Source: Virgibacillus phasianinus
GTDB lineage: Bacteria; Bacillota; Bacilli; Bacillales; Amphibacillaceae
Assembly (NCBI RefSeq): GCF_002216775.1
Contig: NZ_CP022315.1
Coordinates: 3,286,001 to 3,350,000, forward strand
Direction of reading: 5' to 3'
DNA: 64,000 nucleotides
Under the pieces are notes generated by a model. The model was not told the DNA's origin. It ran no database searches and saw only the letters and a list, made by a program, of their open reading frames with translations. Position 1 is the stretch's first letter; each line of letters starts with the position of its first letter. Shown piece by piece: positions 8,592 to 17,122 of the stretch. The position numbers and the translations under genes were made by a program.

Positions 8592-8600
8592 ATTATACCA
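8592..8600 (-). promoter_or_regulatory. Extended -10 promoter before the riboswitch
   Basis: Minus strand reads TGGTATAAT, a perfect -10 with the TGN extension, about 20 bases before the riboswitch P1 stem. The -35 region is weak. Confidence 0.6.
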
Positions 8601-8713
8601 TGAAATTTGACCAATTTATATCTGCAGCTACGCCACATCCCTCCCATTATTTCAGTAAAAAAATTACCAAAAACCAAACCGCTTTTTAACAGGGCACTGC
8701 TTTTCTTATTCCA

Positions 8714-9574
8714 TTATTTCAAGTACGGCAGAATAGATTCGATCGTTGTCTGTAGATTAGCAGCTTGTTGTGAGTACATTTTTTTGGCCTCAGGATTATT
8801 TGTTTGCTGAGAAAAACTTTCCAAGTCAGCCTGTACCTTTTTAAGTGAGGCTGCGAGTAACGGCTTTTGTTTCACCTTATGTTGTTGCAAGTTGTCGTTA
8901 TATAAATCAACAAACACATTTCCATTGGAATCAATTTGCGCTAAAAACACATCCTCATATGTAGAAGCGCCTTGTTTCCCGATTTCTCCAAGTAGCCATT
9001 CTTTAGAATAACCAAGTGATGAAAGACTTTTATCCATTAGTTTACCGTCCATGATTACAATGGCTGGGCCATGTTCAGCATTAACTGTCAAGCCTAGTTG
9101 CTTAGGTGTTAATGGTTGTTGATCGGACTTTTTCATGACACTTAATTGTCCATTAGTTTCGAGGATGGCCATTTCTACATCAGTTACTTTGAATATATTT
9201 TTTTCCCTTAAAAACAACATCAGTTCATCTATTGCTACTTTACTTTTAAATAAGTTCCTTTCTAATACTTTACCGTTTTCGATTAATATTGATGGGGTTC
9301 CGTCAGTTATCTTGCGAAACTTTATTGACTTTAGCCCACCGTAAGCTAGCAACACTGGAAAAACGCCTAATATAATTAGCCCAACAATACCATTGGAAAT
9401 TTTAATGTTTTGGTCAATTGCCAGTGCCGAGGCGATTGATCCAATTGTGATTCCGACACAATAATCAAAGAAAGTAAGTTGGGAAAGCTGTTTTTTACCC
9501 ATTATTCGTGTCATCACCATTAATAACATAAATGCTATAACCGATCTAATTATAGTCAATAAAAACTCAGGCAT
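8714..9574 (-). CDS. DUF421 (YetF-type) membrane protein
   Basis: Start at the ATG at 9574, preceded by GGAGGT at six bases. 286 residues. The N-terminal third has three transmembrane helices (about 3-23, 32-55, 60-78) with the family signature GKKQLSQLTFFDYCVGITIGS. A cytoplasmic DUF421 domain (about 80-190) follows with DGTPSILIENGK and PAIVIMDGKLM. A further C-terminal helical extension of about 90 residues is longer than in short YetF/YrbG proteins. Function is unknown; homologues are linked to sporulation or stress envelopes. Its start is only 86 bases from the divergent DUF4363 lipoprotein gene, and the two families commonly occur as neighbours, so they probably work together. Confidence 0.85.
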   Translation of the reverse strand: MPEFLLTIIRSVIAFMLLMVMTRIMGKKQLSQLTFFDYCVGITIGSIASALAIDQNIKISNGIVGLIILGVFPVLLAYGGLKSIKFRKITDGTPSILIENGKVLERNLFKSKVAIDELMLFLREKNIFKVTDVEMAILETNGQLSVMKKSDQQPLTPKQLGLTVNAEHGPAIVIMDGKLMDKSLSSLGYSKEWLLGEIGKQGASTYEDVFLAQIDSNGNVFVDLYNDNLQQHKVKQKPLLAASLKKVQADLESFSQQTNNPEAKKMYSQQAANLQTTIESILPYLK

Positions 9575-9659
9575 ATTTCTACCTCCGTCCACTATTTTTA
9601 TGAAATTCTTTTATATTATTGGACAAGATAAGGGAAAACATGTAGGAGGGCGCATCTTT

Positions 9660-10004
9660 ATGATGAAGTTTACAAAATTGCCTATATTGATTTGTTTGTT
9701 AATTAGTTTGTTGGTGTTAGGAGGTTGTAAATCTGAAAATGTGTTTTATGAAAAAATTAATGATATTAACGAGTCGGTTTCCCACTCTAATTGGAAGCAA
9801 ACGAAGGAAGGCGTAAAAAAGCTCAGCAACATGTATAAAGAAAAGGAATGGAAACTGCAGCTTTTGGGGGATGAGGCAGAATACGAAGGAATAAACGTTG
9901 AACTGGAGGTGCTTAAAGAGTCTGCCGATGCCAAAGATAAAACGCAAGTAAAGGTTGCGTTAGGAACAATACGTGGTCATCTTAAGGATATTTTCTCCTT
10001 TTAA
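9660..10004 (+). CDS. DUF4363-family lipoprotein
   Basis: The ATG at 9660 is preceded by AGGAGG with good spacing; the longer frame from 9600 has no site. The 114-residue product starts with a lipoprotein signal peptide ending in the lipobox LVLGGC (Cys at about residue 23), so it should be lipid-anchored to the outer face of the membrane. The remainder is helical with the DUF4363 Trp pattern (SNWKQTKEGVKKL, KEWKLQ) and the end GTIRGHLKDIFSF. Function is unknown. It is divergent from the DUF421 gene and is followed by a hairpin terminator. Confidence 0.8.
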   Translation: MMKFTKLPILICLLISLLVLGGCKSENVFYEKINDINESVSHSNWKQTKEGVKKLSNMYKEKEWKLQLLGDEAEYEGINVELEVLKESADAKDKTQVKVALGTIRGHLKDIFSF

Positions 10005-10012
10005 TGATACCA

Positions 10013-10046
10013 AAAAAGCAAAGAGTTAAAGCTCTTCGCTTTTTTA
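10013..10046. terminator. Bidirectional intrinsic terminator
   Basis: AGCAAAGAG and CTCTTCGCT pair around a short loop, flanked by A6 and T6 tracts. It separates the convergent DUF4363 and fakA genes and should serve both strands. Confidence 0.8.
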
Positions 10047-10060
10047 TGTTTTTGATCCCA

Positions 10061-11719
10061 TTATTCAACAGATAAAATATATGAATAAATTGGTTGATTC
10101 CCTTTGTGAACCTCAACTTCCATATCTTCATACGATTCCTCAACATGGTTTACAAGTTCTTCTACTTCCTTATCACTTGCATCTTCACCTTGGAGAATTG
10201 TTAGAATTTCATCTTCTTCCGTAATCATTTCTTTTAACAACAATTTCACTGTTTCCATCCTAGTTGGATGAGTTGCTGTAATTTTGCCATCTGCAATTCC
10301 CATAAAATTCCCATTATCGATAGTAATTCCATCAATCTGTGTATCACGAACTGCATAGGTAACCTGTCCAGTTTTCACCTGTCCACAGGCATCGTGCATG
10401 ACGGCTCTATTTTCCTCAATATCTGATTCCGGATGGAAAGCCAGCATTGCACTTATTCCCTGTGGGATTGTTTTTGATGGAACTACGACTGCCTTAACCT
10501 CTGCAAGATCTGCAGCTTGTTCAGCTGCCATTATGATATTTTTATTATTTGGAAGGATAAGTACATTTTCTGCATTTGCTTCCATGATTGCGTCTGAAAG
10601 TTCCTTTGTACTTGGGTTCATTGTTTGTCCGCCTTCAATTACAACTGATGCGCCAAGGCTTTCCAGTAATGATTTAAGACCTTTCCCCATCGCAACCGTG
10701 ACAATCGCATATGGAACCTTTTCTGTTTTGGTTGCCTGCTTTTGTTGATCCCCGATAATCGCAGTATGCTGTTCACGCATATTTTCAACTTTCATATTAA
10801 TCAGGCTGCCATAACGCTGACCTAGTGTCATAGCCTTACCAGGATATTCGGCGTGAACATGTACTTTCACAACATCTTCATCTGAAACAACTAACAAGGA
10901 ATCACCTAACTCATTTAGTTGATTACGAAATGTTTCCTCATCAAATGGATTTTCCTTTGTTTTTTTATCCTCGAATTTAACCATAAATTCCGTGCAGTAA
11001 CCAAATTCTATTTCACTTGTTTCCATGAAATCCTGTGCAATTTTGTGGTGCTCAGCATTCACCATTTCTTCCATTTCAGACGTTACCCCTTCAGGAAGTT
11101 CCTCACCTTTAAGCGCAGCCAGGAATCCCTCGAAAATAGTAACCAGCCCTTGTCCACCTGAATCAACTACACCTACTTCCTTTAAAACAGGTAAAAGATC
11201 AGGTGTACGTGTTAACGATGCTTTTGCTTCAAGCAATACTTTTTCCATTAAAGCGATTACATCATTTTCACTTTCCGCTTCTTCAACTGCAACCTTTGCA
11301 GAATCCTTTATTACAGTCAATATAGTACCTTCAACCGGTTTCATAACAGCTTTATAGGCAGTAGAAACACCTGTATCGAAAGCCTGGGCTAAATCTTTAG
11401 CCGTAAGCATCTTTTTCTTATCCATCCCTTTGGCAAAGCCACGGAATATCTGCGATAATATAACACCAGAATTACCTCGTGCACCCATTAATAAGCCTTT
11501 GGAAAATGCCAGGGCAACTTCAGATATATTAGAACTATCCATTTTCTTTACTTCATTCGCTCCTGAAGTCATAGATAAATTCATATTTGTACCTGTATCT
11601 CCATCCGGGACCGGGAATACATTTAGAGCGTCAATCTTTTTGGCATTGTTTGTTAAATGGTGAGCACCAGAGCGTACCATTTGCGAAAAAACGATGCCGT
11701 CAAGCGTTCGTACTGTCAC
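10061..11719 (-). CDS. fakA: Fatty acid kinase subunit FakA (YloV, DAK2 domain)
   Basis: GTG start at 11719 with AGGAGG upstream. The 552-residue protein carries an N-terminal DAK2/Dak phosphatase-type ATP-binding domain (about 1-205), including PVPDGDTGTNM for Mg-ATP binding and GARGNSGVILSQIFRG. A middle domain and a C-terminal YloV/DegV-like domain follow (about 330-552). FakA phosphorylates exogenous fatty acids presented by FakB (DegV-family) partners, feeding acyl-phosphate to phospholipid synthesis. It forms the usual yloU-yloV pair with the gene upstream, 37 bases away, and ends at a shared terminator. Confidence 0.92.
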   Translation of the reverse strand: MTVRTLDGIVFSQMVRSGAHHLTNNAKKIDALNVFPVPDGDTGTNMNLSMTSGANEVKKMDSSNISEVALAFSKGLLMGARGNSGVILSQIFRGFAKGMDKKKMLTAKDLAQAFDTGVSTAYKAVMKPVEGTILTVIKDSAKVAVEEAESENDVIALMEKVLLEAKASLTRTPDLLPVLKEVGVVDSGGQGLVTIFEGFLAALKGEELPEGVTSEMEEMVNAEHHKIAQDFMETSEIEFGYCTEFMVKFEDKKTKENPFDEETFRNQLNELGDSLLVVSDEDVVKVHVHAEYPGKAMTLGQRYGSLINMKVENMREQHTAIIGDQQKQATKTEKVPYAIVTVAMGKGLKSLLESLGASVVIEGGQTMNPSTKELSDAIMEANAENVLILPNNKNIIMAAEQAADLAEVKAVVVPSKTIPQGISAMLAFHPESDIEENRAVMHDACGQVKTGQVTYAVRDTQIDGITIDNGNFMGIADGKITATHPTRMETVKLLLKEMITEEDEILTILQGEDASDKEVEELVNHVEESYEDMEVEVHKGNQPIYSYILSVE

Positions 11720-11756
11720 TATATTTCCTCCTCTTTCACTACAAATAGCCGACGTT

Positions 11757-12119
11757 TTATTCTTTTTCTACTCGCACACCTTGAATATAAATATTAACTG
11801 AGTCGATGGATAGTCCTAATGATTTATGCAATGTATATTTAACTTGTGATTGCACATTATGTGCCACTTCAGATATTTTTGTTCCATAACTAACAATGAT
11901 ATACATATCAATATGAAGGTGGTCGTTTTCCTGACGCACTAACACACCCCGTGCAAAATTTTCTTTACGCAAAATTTCTGAGATTCCATCTTTAATTTGA
12001 TTTTTAGAAGCCATCCCTACAATTCCGTAACACTCAACAGCTGCACCACCCGCTATTGTTGCAATGACATCATTTGTGATTGTTACTTGGCCATCATTTG
12101 TATTAAGTTCAATGGACAT
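11757..12119 (-). CDS. yloU: Asp23/Gls24-family envelope stress response protein YloU
   Basis: ATG at 12119 after AAGGAGG. 120 residues, all one Asp23 domain, with ECYGIVGMASKN near residue 29 and the family end VNIYIQGVRVE. Asp23/Gls24 proteins associate with the membrane or cell envelope and are induced by alkaline or envelope stress; the precise function is unsettled. Cotranscribed with fakA. Confidence 0.88.
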   Translation of the reverse strand: MSIELNTNDGQVTITNDVIATIAGGAAVECYGIVGMASKNQIKDGISEILRKENFARGVLVRQENDHLHIDMYIIVSYGTKISEVAHNVQSQVKYTLHKSLGLSIDSVNIYIQGVRVEKE

Positions 12120-12302
12120 TCTTATCCTCCTTTAATACCCATTATTGATAAGGTTATTCTACTATAAACATACATTTTTTAAAAGTACACATACTTTCAC
12201 ACATAAATCCCTTTTACAATGGACGAAAATCTTCATTCTGTCAAGGTATTTATCTTGATACGTGCGATAGATTGGTTCAGGTCGCTTTTTTTCATTGCGT
12301 TA

Positions 12303-12330
12303 TTGGTGTTGATGTGATAGATTATATAAG
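12303..12330 (+). promoter_or_regulatory. Probable promoter of rpmB
   Basis: TTGGTG (12303-12308), a 16-base spacer and TATAAG (12325-12330) stand 38 bases before the rpmB start. Moderate match to sigma-A. Confidence 0.45.
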
Positions 12331-12367
12331 TAGTAAAATGACACATGGATGAGTAGGAGGGATTAAC

Positions 12368-12556
12368 ATGGCTAGAAAATGTGTTGTAACTGGACGTAAA
12401 ACTCACAGTGGAAATCAACGTTCTCACGCTATGAATTCCAGCAAGCGTAATTGGAAAGCTAATGTACAAAAAGTACGTATTATGGTAGACGGCAAACCTA
12501 AAAAAGTTTATGTTTCTGCTCGCGCACTTAAGTCAGGTAAAGTAGAGCGCGTATAA
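12368..12556 (+). CDS. rpmB: 50S ribosomal protein L28
   Basis: 62-residue basic protein starting [20 protein letters not shown] and ending [11 protein letters not shown], a full-length match to bacterial L28, a component of the large ribosomal subunit. Strong site TAGGAGGG lies ahead of the ATG. Only Cys5 of the possible zinc-binding cysteines is present, so this is the zinc-free form. It is the sole plus-strand gene in this block, with its own promoter and terminator. Confidence 0.97.
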   Translation: MARKCVVTGRKTHSGNQRSHAMNSSKRNWKANVQKVRIMVDGKPKKVYVSARALKSGKVERV

Positions 12557-12596
12557 TATACCTTTAACTTACGACTTAACATTAGTAAATGTTTGG

Positions 12597-12627
12597 AAAA
12601 GCACCCGAATAGTATGGGTGCTTTTTT
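12597..12627 (+). terminator. Intrinsic terminator of rpmB
   Basis: AAAAGCACCC and GGGTGCTTTT pair around a 9-base loop and end in a T6 tract. Confidence 0.88.
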
Positions 12628-12650
12628 ACTATGATCTTTTAACTTGTCTA

Positions 12651-12683
12651 AAAAAAATAAGCTTTTGTCAAATGACAAAAGCT
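12651..12683 (-). terminator. Intrinsic terminator after spoVM
   Basis: AGCTTTTGTCA and TGACAAAAGCT form an 11-base perfect stem; on the minus strand it is followed by TTATTTTTTTT. It closes the prpC-to-spoVM transcript. Confidence 0.85.
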
Positions 12684-12689
12684 AATGAA

Positions 12690-12773
12690 TTATTTATCCT
12701 TTTTAAACATACCAATCACTACCCTAACACATCCACCAATAAATCTTGGGAGCTTAATAGTATAAAATTTCAT
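12690..12773 (-). CDS. spoVM: Stage V sporulation protein SpoVM
   Basis: A 27-codon frame starting MKFYTIKLPRFIGG, with GGAGGAGGGGG upstream of the ATG at 12773. It matches SpoVM, the amphipathic helix that recognises positive curvature on the forespore outer membrane and anchors SpoIVA for coat and cortex assembly. The conserved Pro9 is present. It is one residue longer than the 26-residue B. subtilis form (ends KKDK) and has Cys15. The position after thiN in the rsgA-rpe-thiN order is the same as in B. subtilis. Too short for normal gene finders. Confidence 0.95.
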   Translation of the reverse strand: MKFYTIKLPRFIGGCVRVVIGMFKKDK

Positions 12774-12826
12774 GAGTTCCCCCTCCTCCATTAACAAACA
12801 AAGCTAGAATTGGAATCGTTTATTTC

Positions 12827-13474
12827 CTACCCATCACGACTCTTTATAAGTAATAATATGCCTTTATCAAAAGAAAAAGTACCATTATTTAAAAGAAGCT
12901 TGTTTGAAATGCATCTGGTTGAGCCCCACGTTAAATTATAATTCTGTAATGGATAGTAAAATCCCTTTAGTGACAAGCCTGAAACGTGCTGCGAGAAAGG
13001 TACAAATGAAATGTTTGGAAATTCTTTTTCACTATTAATGCGATATGAACCTGGAGTAAATAATTCTACACAATTTGATTTATCAATAATTATTCCAGAA
13101 CATTCTTGCTTTAAAAGTACATATAACGATTGAATATTAACCAAACCGTGATCTAATCTACCACCAGTAACTCCAAAGAAATATATCCTCTCACCTTTAA
13201 GTTCAAGAGCCTTATCGATGGCAATTTCCAAATCCGTTTGATCCTTCTCCACATTGAATTTTAAAAAGTATTTTGATTCCTTTTCTATTCTTATTTGTTC
13301 CTGTTGATTAATAGAATCAAAATCCCCAAGTGCGTAATCAGGTCTGATTTGATTTGATAATAACGTTAGCGAGCCTCGATCTGCACCGATCCACACATCG
13401 ACGTTGTCTTGATAATGTTTTAAACTTGGAATTAATTCCTCTGGTCCATTTGCTACGATGCCAATCGTTGTCAT
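12827..13474 (-). CDS. thiN: Thiamine pyrophosphokinase
   Basis: 215 residues beginning MTTIGIVANGP. Transfers pyrophosphate from ATP to thiamine to give thiamine diphosphate in the cytoplasm. Seen are the TPK catalytic-domain motifs GADRGSLTLL, ALGDFDSI, EKDQTDLEIAIDKAL and GVTGGRLDHGLVNIQ, then the C-terminal thiamine-binding beta domain. Starts four bases after the rpe stop, equivalent to B. subtilis yloS. Confidence 0.93.
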   Translation of the reverse strand: MTTIGIVANGPEELIPSLKHYQDNVDVWIGADRGSLTLLSNQIRPDYALGDFDSINQQEQIRIEKESKYFLKFNVEKDQTDLEIAIDKALELKGERIYFFGVTGGRLDHGLVNIQSLYVLLKQECSGIIIDKSNCVELFTPGSYRINSEKEFPNISFVPFSQHVSGLSLKGFYYPLQNYNLTWGSTRCISNKLLLNNGTFSFDKGILLLIKSRDG

Positions 13475-13478
13475 AATA

Positions 13479-14141
13479 CTACTCCGGTTGTCGGCTTGCT
13501 TCTCTAATAGCTTCTATTGCCTGCTTTCGATCGGATTTATTATAAACAGCACTTCCTGCCACAAGCACATCTGCACCAGCTTCTACACACGTGCTGGCTG
13601 TCTCCTTATTTACTCCGCCATCAATTTCTATTTCAAAGCTAAGTCCAAGCTCTCCCCGCCATTTGGCAATTTGTTTTATTTTAGGAACAACACTAGAAAT
13701 AAATGATTGGCCACCGAATCCTGGATTAACGGTCATTAATAAAACCAAATCAACTTCAGGTAGGATTTCCTTAATCATATATGCTGGTGTAGCTGGATTT
13801 ATGACGACACCTGCTTTCACATTCTGGCTCTTTATCAGTTGAATGGTTCTATGAAGATGTTTCGTAGCTTCCTGATGTACCGTAATAATGGATGCACCTG
13901 CTTCAGCAAATGCCTGAATATAATTGTCCGGGTTCTCAATCATTAAATGGACATCAAGCGGTAAACGTGTAATGGGTTTTATTGCCTGGACAATTAATGG
14001 TCCAATAGTTATGTTCGGAACAAAGTTTCCATCCATAACATCAACATGAATATAGTCTGCTCCGCCTTGTTCAACATCTTTAATTTCCTGTCCTAGTTTT
14101 GAAAAGTCAGCTGAAAGGATTGAAGGTGCTATTTTGGTCAT
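13479..14141 (-). CDS. rpe: Ribulose-phosphate 3-epimerase
   Basis: 220-residue TIM-barrel enzyme of the pentose phosphate pathway interconverting ribulose 5-phosphate and xylulose 5-phosphate. Diagnostic segments are ILSADFSKLG, HVDVMDGNFVPN, HLMIENP, MTVNPGFGGQ and EIDGGVN, carrying the metal-binding His/Asp pairs and the phosphate-binding glycines. Two bases separate it from rsgA. Confidence 0.96.
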   Translation of the reverse strand: MTKIAPSILSADFSKLGQEIKDVEQGGADYIHVDVMDGNFVPNITIGPLIVQAIKPITRLPLDVHLMIENPDNYIQAFAEAGASIITVHQEATKHLHRTIQLIKSQNVKAGVVINPATPAYMIKEILPEVDLVLLMTVNPGFGGQSFISSVVPKIKQIAKWRGELGLSFEIEIDGGVNKETASTCVEAGADVLVAGSAVYNKSDRKQAIEAIREASRQPE

Positions 14142-14143
14142 TT

Positions 14144-15025
14144 TTAATACCTCGGCTTTCTTGATTGAATTTCCTCGTGAAAGGCTAAATAGTGATTGTA
14201 GCGAAACTGTGAAATTTCGCCATGATCAACAGCTTCTTTCACAGCACATTTTGGCTCTTTTCGATGCATACAGCCACGGAATTTACAATTGCTTTTTCGT
14301 TCTCTTATTTCCGGAAAGTATTCTCCCAAATCCTCTAAATCAATTTCATTGAATTCCAGTGCACTAAACCCAGGGGTATCCGCAACTAAACCACCGAATA
14401 ATTGAACTAGCTCAACATGTCGGGTTGTATGCTTTCCACGTCCAAGACTTTTTGAAATATCGTTCGTTTTTATTTGCAATTCTGGTTTAAGCGCATTTAA
14501 AAGGGATGACTTTCCAACTCCCGATTGCCCTGCAATAACAGATACACCATCATGAAAATATGCTTCTATTCCTTGAATTTCAAATGGCTCTTTAGATGAT
14601 ACCTGTTCAACCTTGTAGCCGATGTTACGATATGTTTTAGCCAGACCGTCGATTCTTTCCCTTTCCTCCTTAGCTAAAACGTCCATTTTTGAGATAATAA
14701 CAATCGGTTCAATATCCTTCGATTCGATTAGCACTAAAAACCGATCTAACAGCAACGTGCTGAACGATGGCTCTACCGCAGAACTTATTATAAATGCACG
14801 GTCCACATTCGAAATGGGAGGCCGAACTAATTCGTTGCTCCTCGGCTTTATGTCAATCAGATATCCTTCCATGTCATCTCTTTTATCAAATTCAACAAAG
14901 TCTCCGACAAGCGGGGTGATTTTCTTATTCCGAAATAAACCTCTTCCCCTGCATTGGTATACACCCTCATCTGCTTGAACATAGTAGAACCCGCTTAATG
15001 CCTTAATAATTCTGCCTTCAGTCAT
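14144..15025 (-). CDS. rsgA: Ribosome small subunit-dependent GTPase RsgA (CpgA/YloQ)
   Basis: 293 residues: N-terminal OB fold (1-65), a circularly permuted GTPase domain (G4 SKMD near 117, then P-loop GQSGVGKSS near 165 and DTPG near 215) and a C-terminal zinc site built from CKFRGCMHRKEPKC. It checks late 30S assembly and dissociates on GTP hydrolysis. In Bacillus it is a PrkC substrate, which fits its place directly after prkC (stop and start codons adjoin). Confidence 0.95.
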   Translation of the reverse strand: MTEGRIIKALSGFYYVQADEGVYQCRGRGLFRNKKITPLVGDFVEFDKRDDMEGYLIDIKPRSNELVRPPISNVDRAFIISSAVEPSFSTLLLDRFLVLIESKDIEPIVIISKMDVLAKEERERIDGLAKTYRNIGYKVEQVSSKEPFEIQGIEAYFHDGVSVIAGQSGVGKSSLLNALKPELQIKTNDISKSLGRGKHTTRHVELVQLFGGLVADTPGFSALEFNEIDLEDLGEYFPEIRERKSNCKFRGCMHRKEPKCAVKEAVDHGEISQFRYNHYLAFHEEIQSRKPRY

Positions 15026-17122
15026 TTATTCACCTTCTTCATACGGGACTGTTTTATTTATTACTATATCACCATCGCGCAGTACTTTATACTCGGCAGT
15101 TTGATTTGGTGCAATAGTTAATGTAATGGTATATTCCTTATCTTCAGTGATTGTTTCTTCTTTATAAACCTCTGAAATCGAATGATCTACATCTTTTATA
15201 TAAATTTTTACATTTTGTTCAACAGGATTATCTTGATTTTCTTGTTTATTTTTTTTATCTTTCTTATCCTTTTTAGAATCATCCGGCCCCTTGTTACCCT
15301 CATCTGGTGGCAAATCAGGATTGTATGGTACAGTAAATGTCACTGTGTGGGAGACAGGCGGTTTTTCCTCTGGTCCTTTTGAAACATAAACATTTACTGT
15401 TTCTCCCTCTTCAAGTTCTGCACCTGATTCGGGTTCCTGTCGTGTTACTTCCCCTTCCGTAGTACTTTCCGAATACTCCTCAATTATGTTCGCAACAAGA
15501 CCCTGTTCCTCAAGATACCCAACTGCCTCATCCTGTGTCATGCCTTGCAGGTTGTTTAATGTAATTAGTTCAGGCCCACTGCTGATTTCAAAAATTACGG
15601 TTGTTTCACTCGGTACTACCTCAGAATCGGGGGATGGCTGGATTTGTGATACAATTTCCCCAGGTGTTGCCTCGGATGTCTTTTCATATGCCTTTACATC
15701 AAACCCCTTATCCTCTAAAAGCTTTTTAATCTGACTGTAATCCCTACCCACATAATCATCAAAAGCTACGGTTTCTTTGCCCTCACTGACAACTAGAGTA
15801 ACTGTTGACTCTTCTTTTACCTCACTATCGGTCGATGGATCGGTACTTATTACATAGCCCTTTTCCACATCATCTGAAAAAGCCTTTTCCCGGTCCGTTT
15901 TCAGATTTAATTTTTGTAGTTTGTCTACTGCCTTTTCGTATTCCATCCCTTTAACGTCTGGAATCACCACGTCACCAGGTTGCAGAAGCTTTGGCACAAT
16001 GAATAATGCTGCAACGCCGGAAGCTAATAATATAAACAAAATAATGGTAATCCATAATACTTTTTTCTTTTTACCATTCTTTTTATTTTTCTTTTTATCT
16101 TTTTTCTTCTTCTTTTTCGGCTTTTTCTTTTCAGTTGGTTCCCCGTTATTGTCTCCTGCATAAGACTTGGTCGCACCATTCGTTTGATGAACAATCGTGT
16201 TTTGGTTGTTATCATGGATCTGATTATCGGTAATAATCGGTATTGCCTTCGTCTCCTCCCCCACCCCCATGGGCGGAACAAACTTGGCTTCATTTAATTT
16301 ATCTGGATCTAACGCAGTTGATAGTGCATCTTCCATATCATACACCGTTTCATAACGATTAAAAGGATCCTTGGACGTGGCCTTTAATACAATATTTTCA
16401 ACACTTTGCGGAACATCCTGATTAAACCTTCTAACAGAAGGAGTATCCGTTTGAAGATGTTTCAATGCAATAGAAACAGGCGATTGTCCGGAAAAAGGCA
16501 GTCGGGCTGTCAACAATTCGAATAATACAATTCCAAGCGAATAAATATCTGATTTTTTGGTAGCCATTCCACCACGAGCCTGTTCGGGCGACAAATAATG
16601 AACAGAACCGAGGATTGAATTTGTTTGTGTTAATGCGGTAGCACTTAAAGCAACTGCTATACCAAAATCAGTTACCTTTACCTGTCCGTACGAATCTATT
16701 AAAATATTTTGGGGTTTGATGTCCCTATGTACAATATTATTTGCATGGGCATGACCAATTGCCGAACTAATTTGTTTCATAATGTCTAAAGCTTCATCGA
16801 CATTAATCGGTCCATATTTTTGAATATATTCTTTTAATGTCATCCCATCCACATATTCCATGACCATATACAGTATATGGTCCTCTTCACCCACATCAAA
16901 AATGTTAACAATGTTCGGGTGGGATAAGCTTGTCGCTGATTGAGCTTCCCGATCAAAACGAGCGATAAATTCATCATCATTCGCATATTCCAGCCTGAGG
17001 ACCTTTAGCGCTACATCACGTTCTAAAATGATATCTCTTGCTAAATATACATTGGCCATTCCTCCGCCGCCAATTGTATTTTTAATCTTGTAGCGCTCAT
17101 TTAAAAGGCGACCATTTAACAC
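15026..17122 (-). CDS. prkC: Membrane Ser/Thr protein kinase PrkC with PASTA repeats
   Basis: GTG start at 17122, overlapping the prpC end by 7 bases, with AGGTGA upstream. 698 residues. Cytosolic Hanks-type kinase (about 10-270: glycine loop IGGGGMANVY, Lys in VALKVL, HRDIKPQN, DFG). A linker with a 23-residue almost pure lysine tract precedes one transmembrane helix (about 348-370). Three extracellular PASTA repeats (about 375-575) and a C-terminal beta domain follow. PASTA domains sense muropeptides or lipid II, linking cell wall state to translation, growth and spore germination. PrpC is its phosphatase. Confidence 0.96.
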   Translation of the reverse strand: MLNGRLLNERYKIKNTIGGGGMANVYLARDIILERDVALKVLRLEYANDDEFIARFDREAQSATSLSHPNIVNIFDVGEEDHILYMVMEYVDGMTLKEYIQKYGPINVDEALDIMKQISSAIGHAHANNIVHRDIKPQNILIDSYGQVKVTDFGIAVALSATALTQTNSILGSVHYLSPEQARGGMATKKSDIYSLGIVLFELLTARLPFSGQSPVSIALKHLQTDTPSVRRFNQDVPQSVENIVLKATSKDPFNRYETVYDMEDALSTALDPDKLNEAKFVPPMGVGEETKAIPIITDNQIHDNNQNTIVHQTNGATKSYAGDNNGEPTEKKKPKKKKKKDKKKNKKNGKKKKVLWITIILFILLASGVAALFIVPKLLQPGDVVIPDVKGMEYEKAVDKLQKLNLKTDREKAFSDDVEKGYVISTDPSTDSEVKEESTVTLVVSEGKETVAFDDYVGRDYSQIKKLLEDKGFDVKAYEKTSEATPGEIVSQIQPSPDSEVVPSETTVIFEISSGPELITLNNLQGMTQDEAVGYLEEQGLVANIIEEYSESTTEGEVTRQEPESGAELEEGETVNVYVSKGPEEKPPVSHTVTFTVPYNPDLPPDEGNKGPDDSKKDKKDKKNKQENQDNPVEQNVKIYIKDVDHSISEVYKEETITEDKEYTITLTIAPNQTAEYKVLRDGDIVINKTVPYEEGE

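Noticed and set aside
15921-16163. Phe-rich plus-strand frame opposite prkC
   Set aside because: It is only the complement of the polylysine tract of PrkC.
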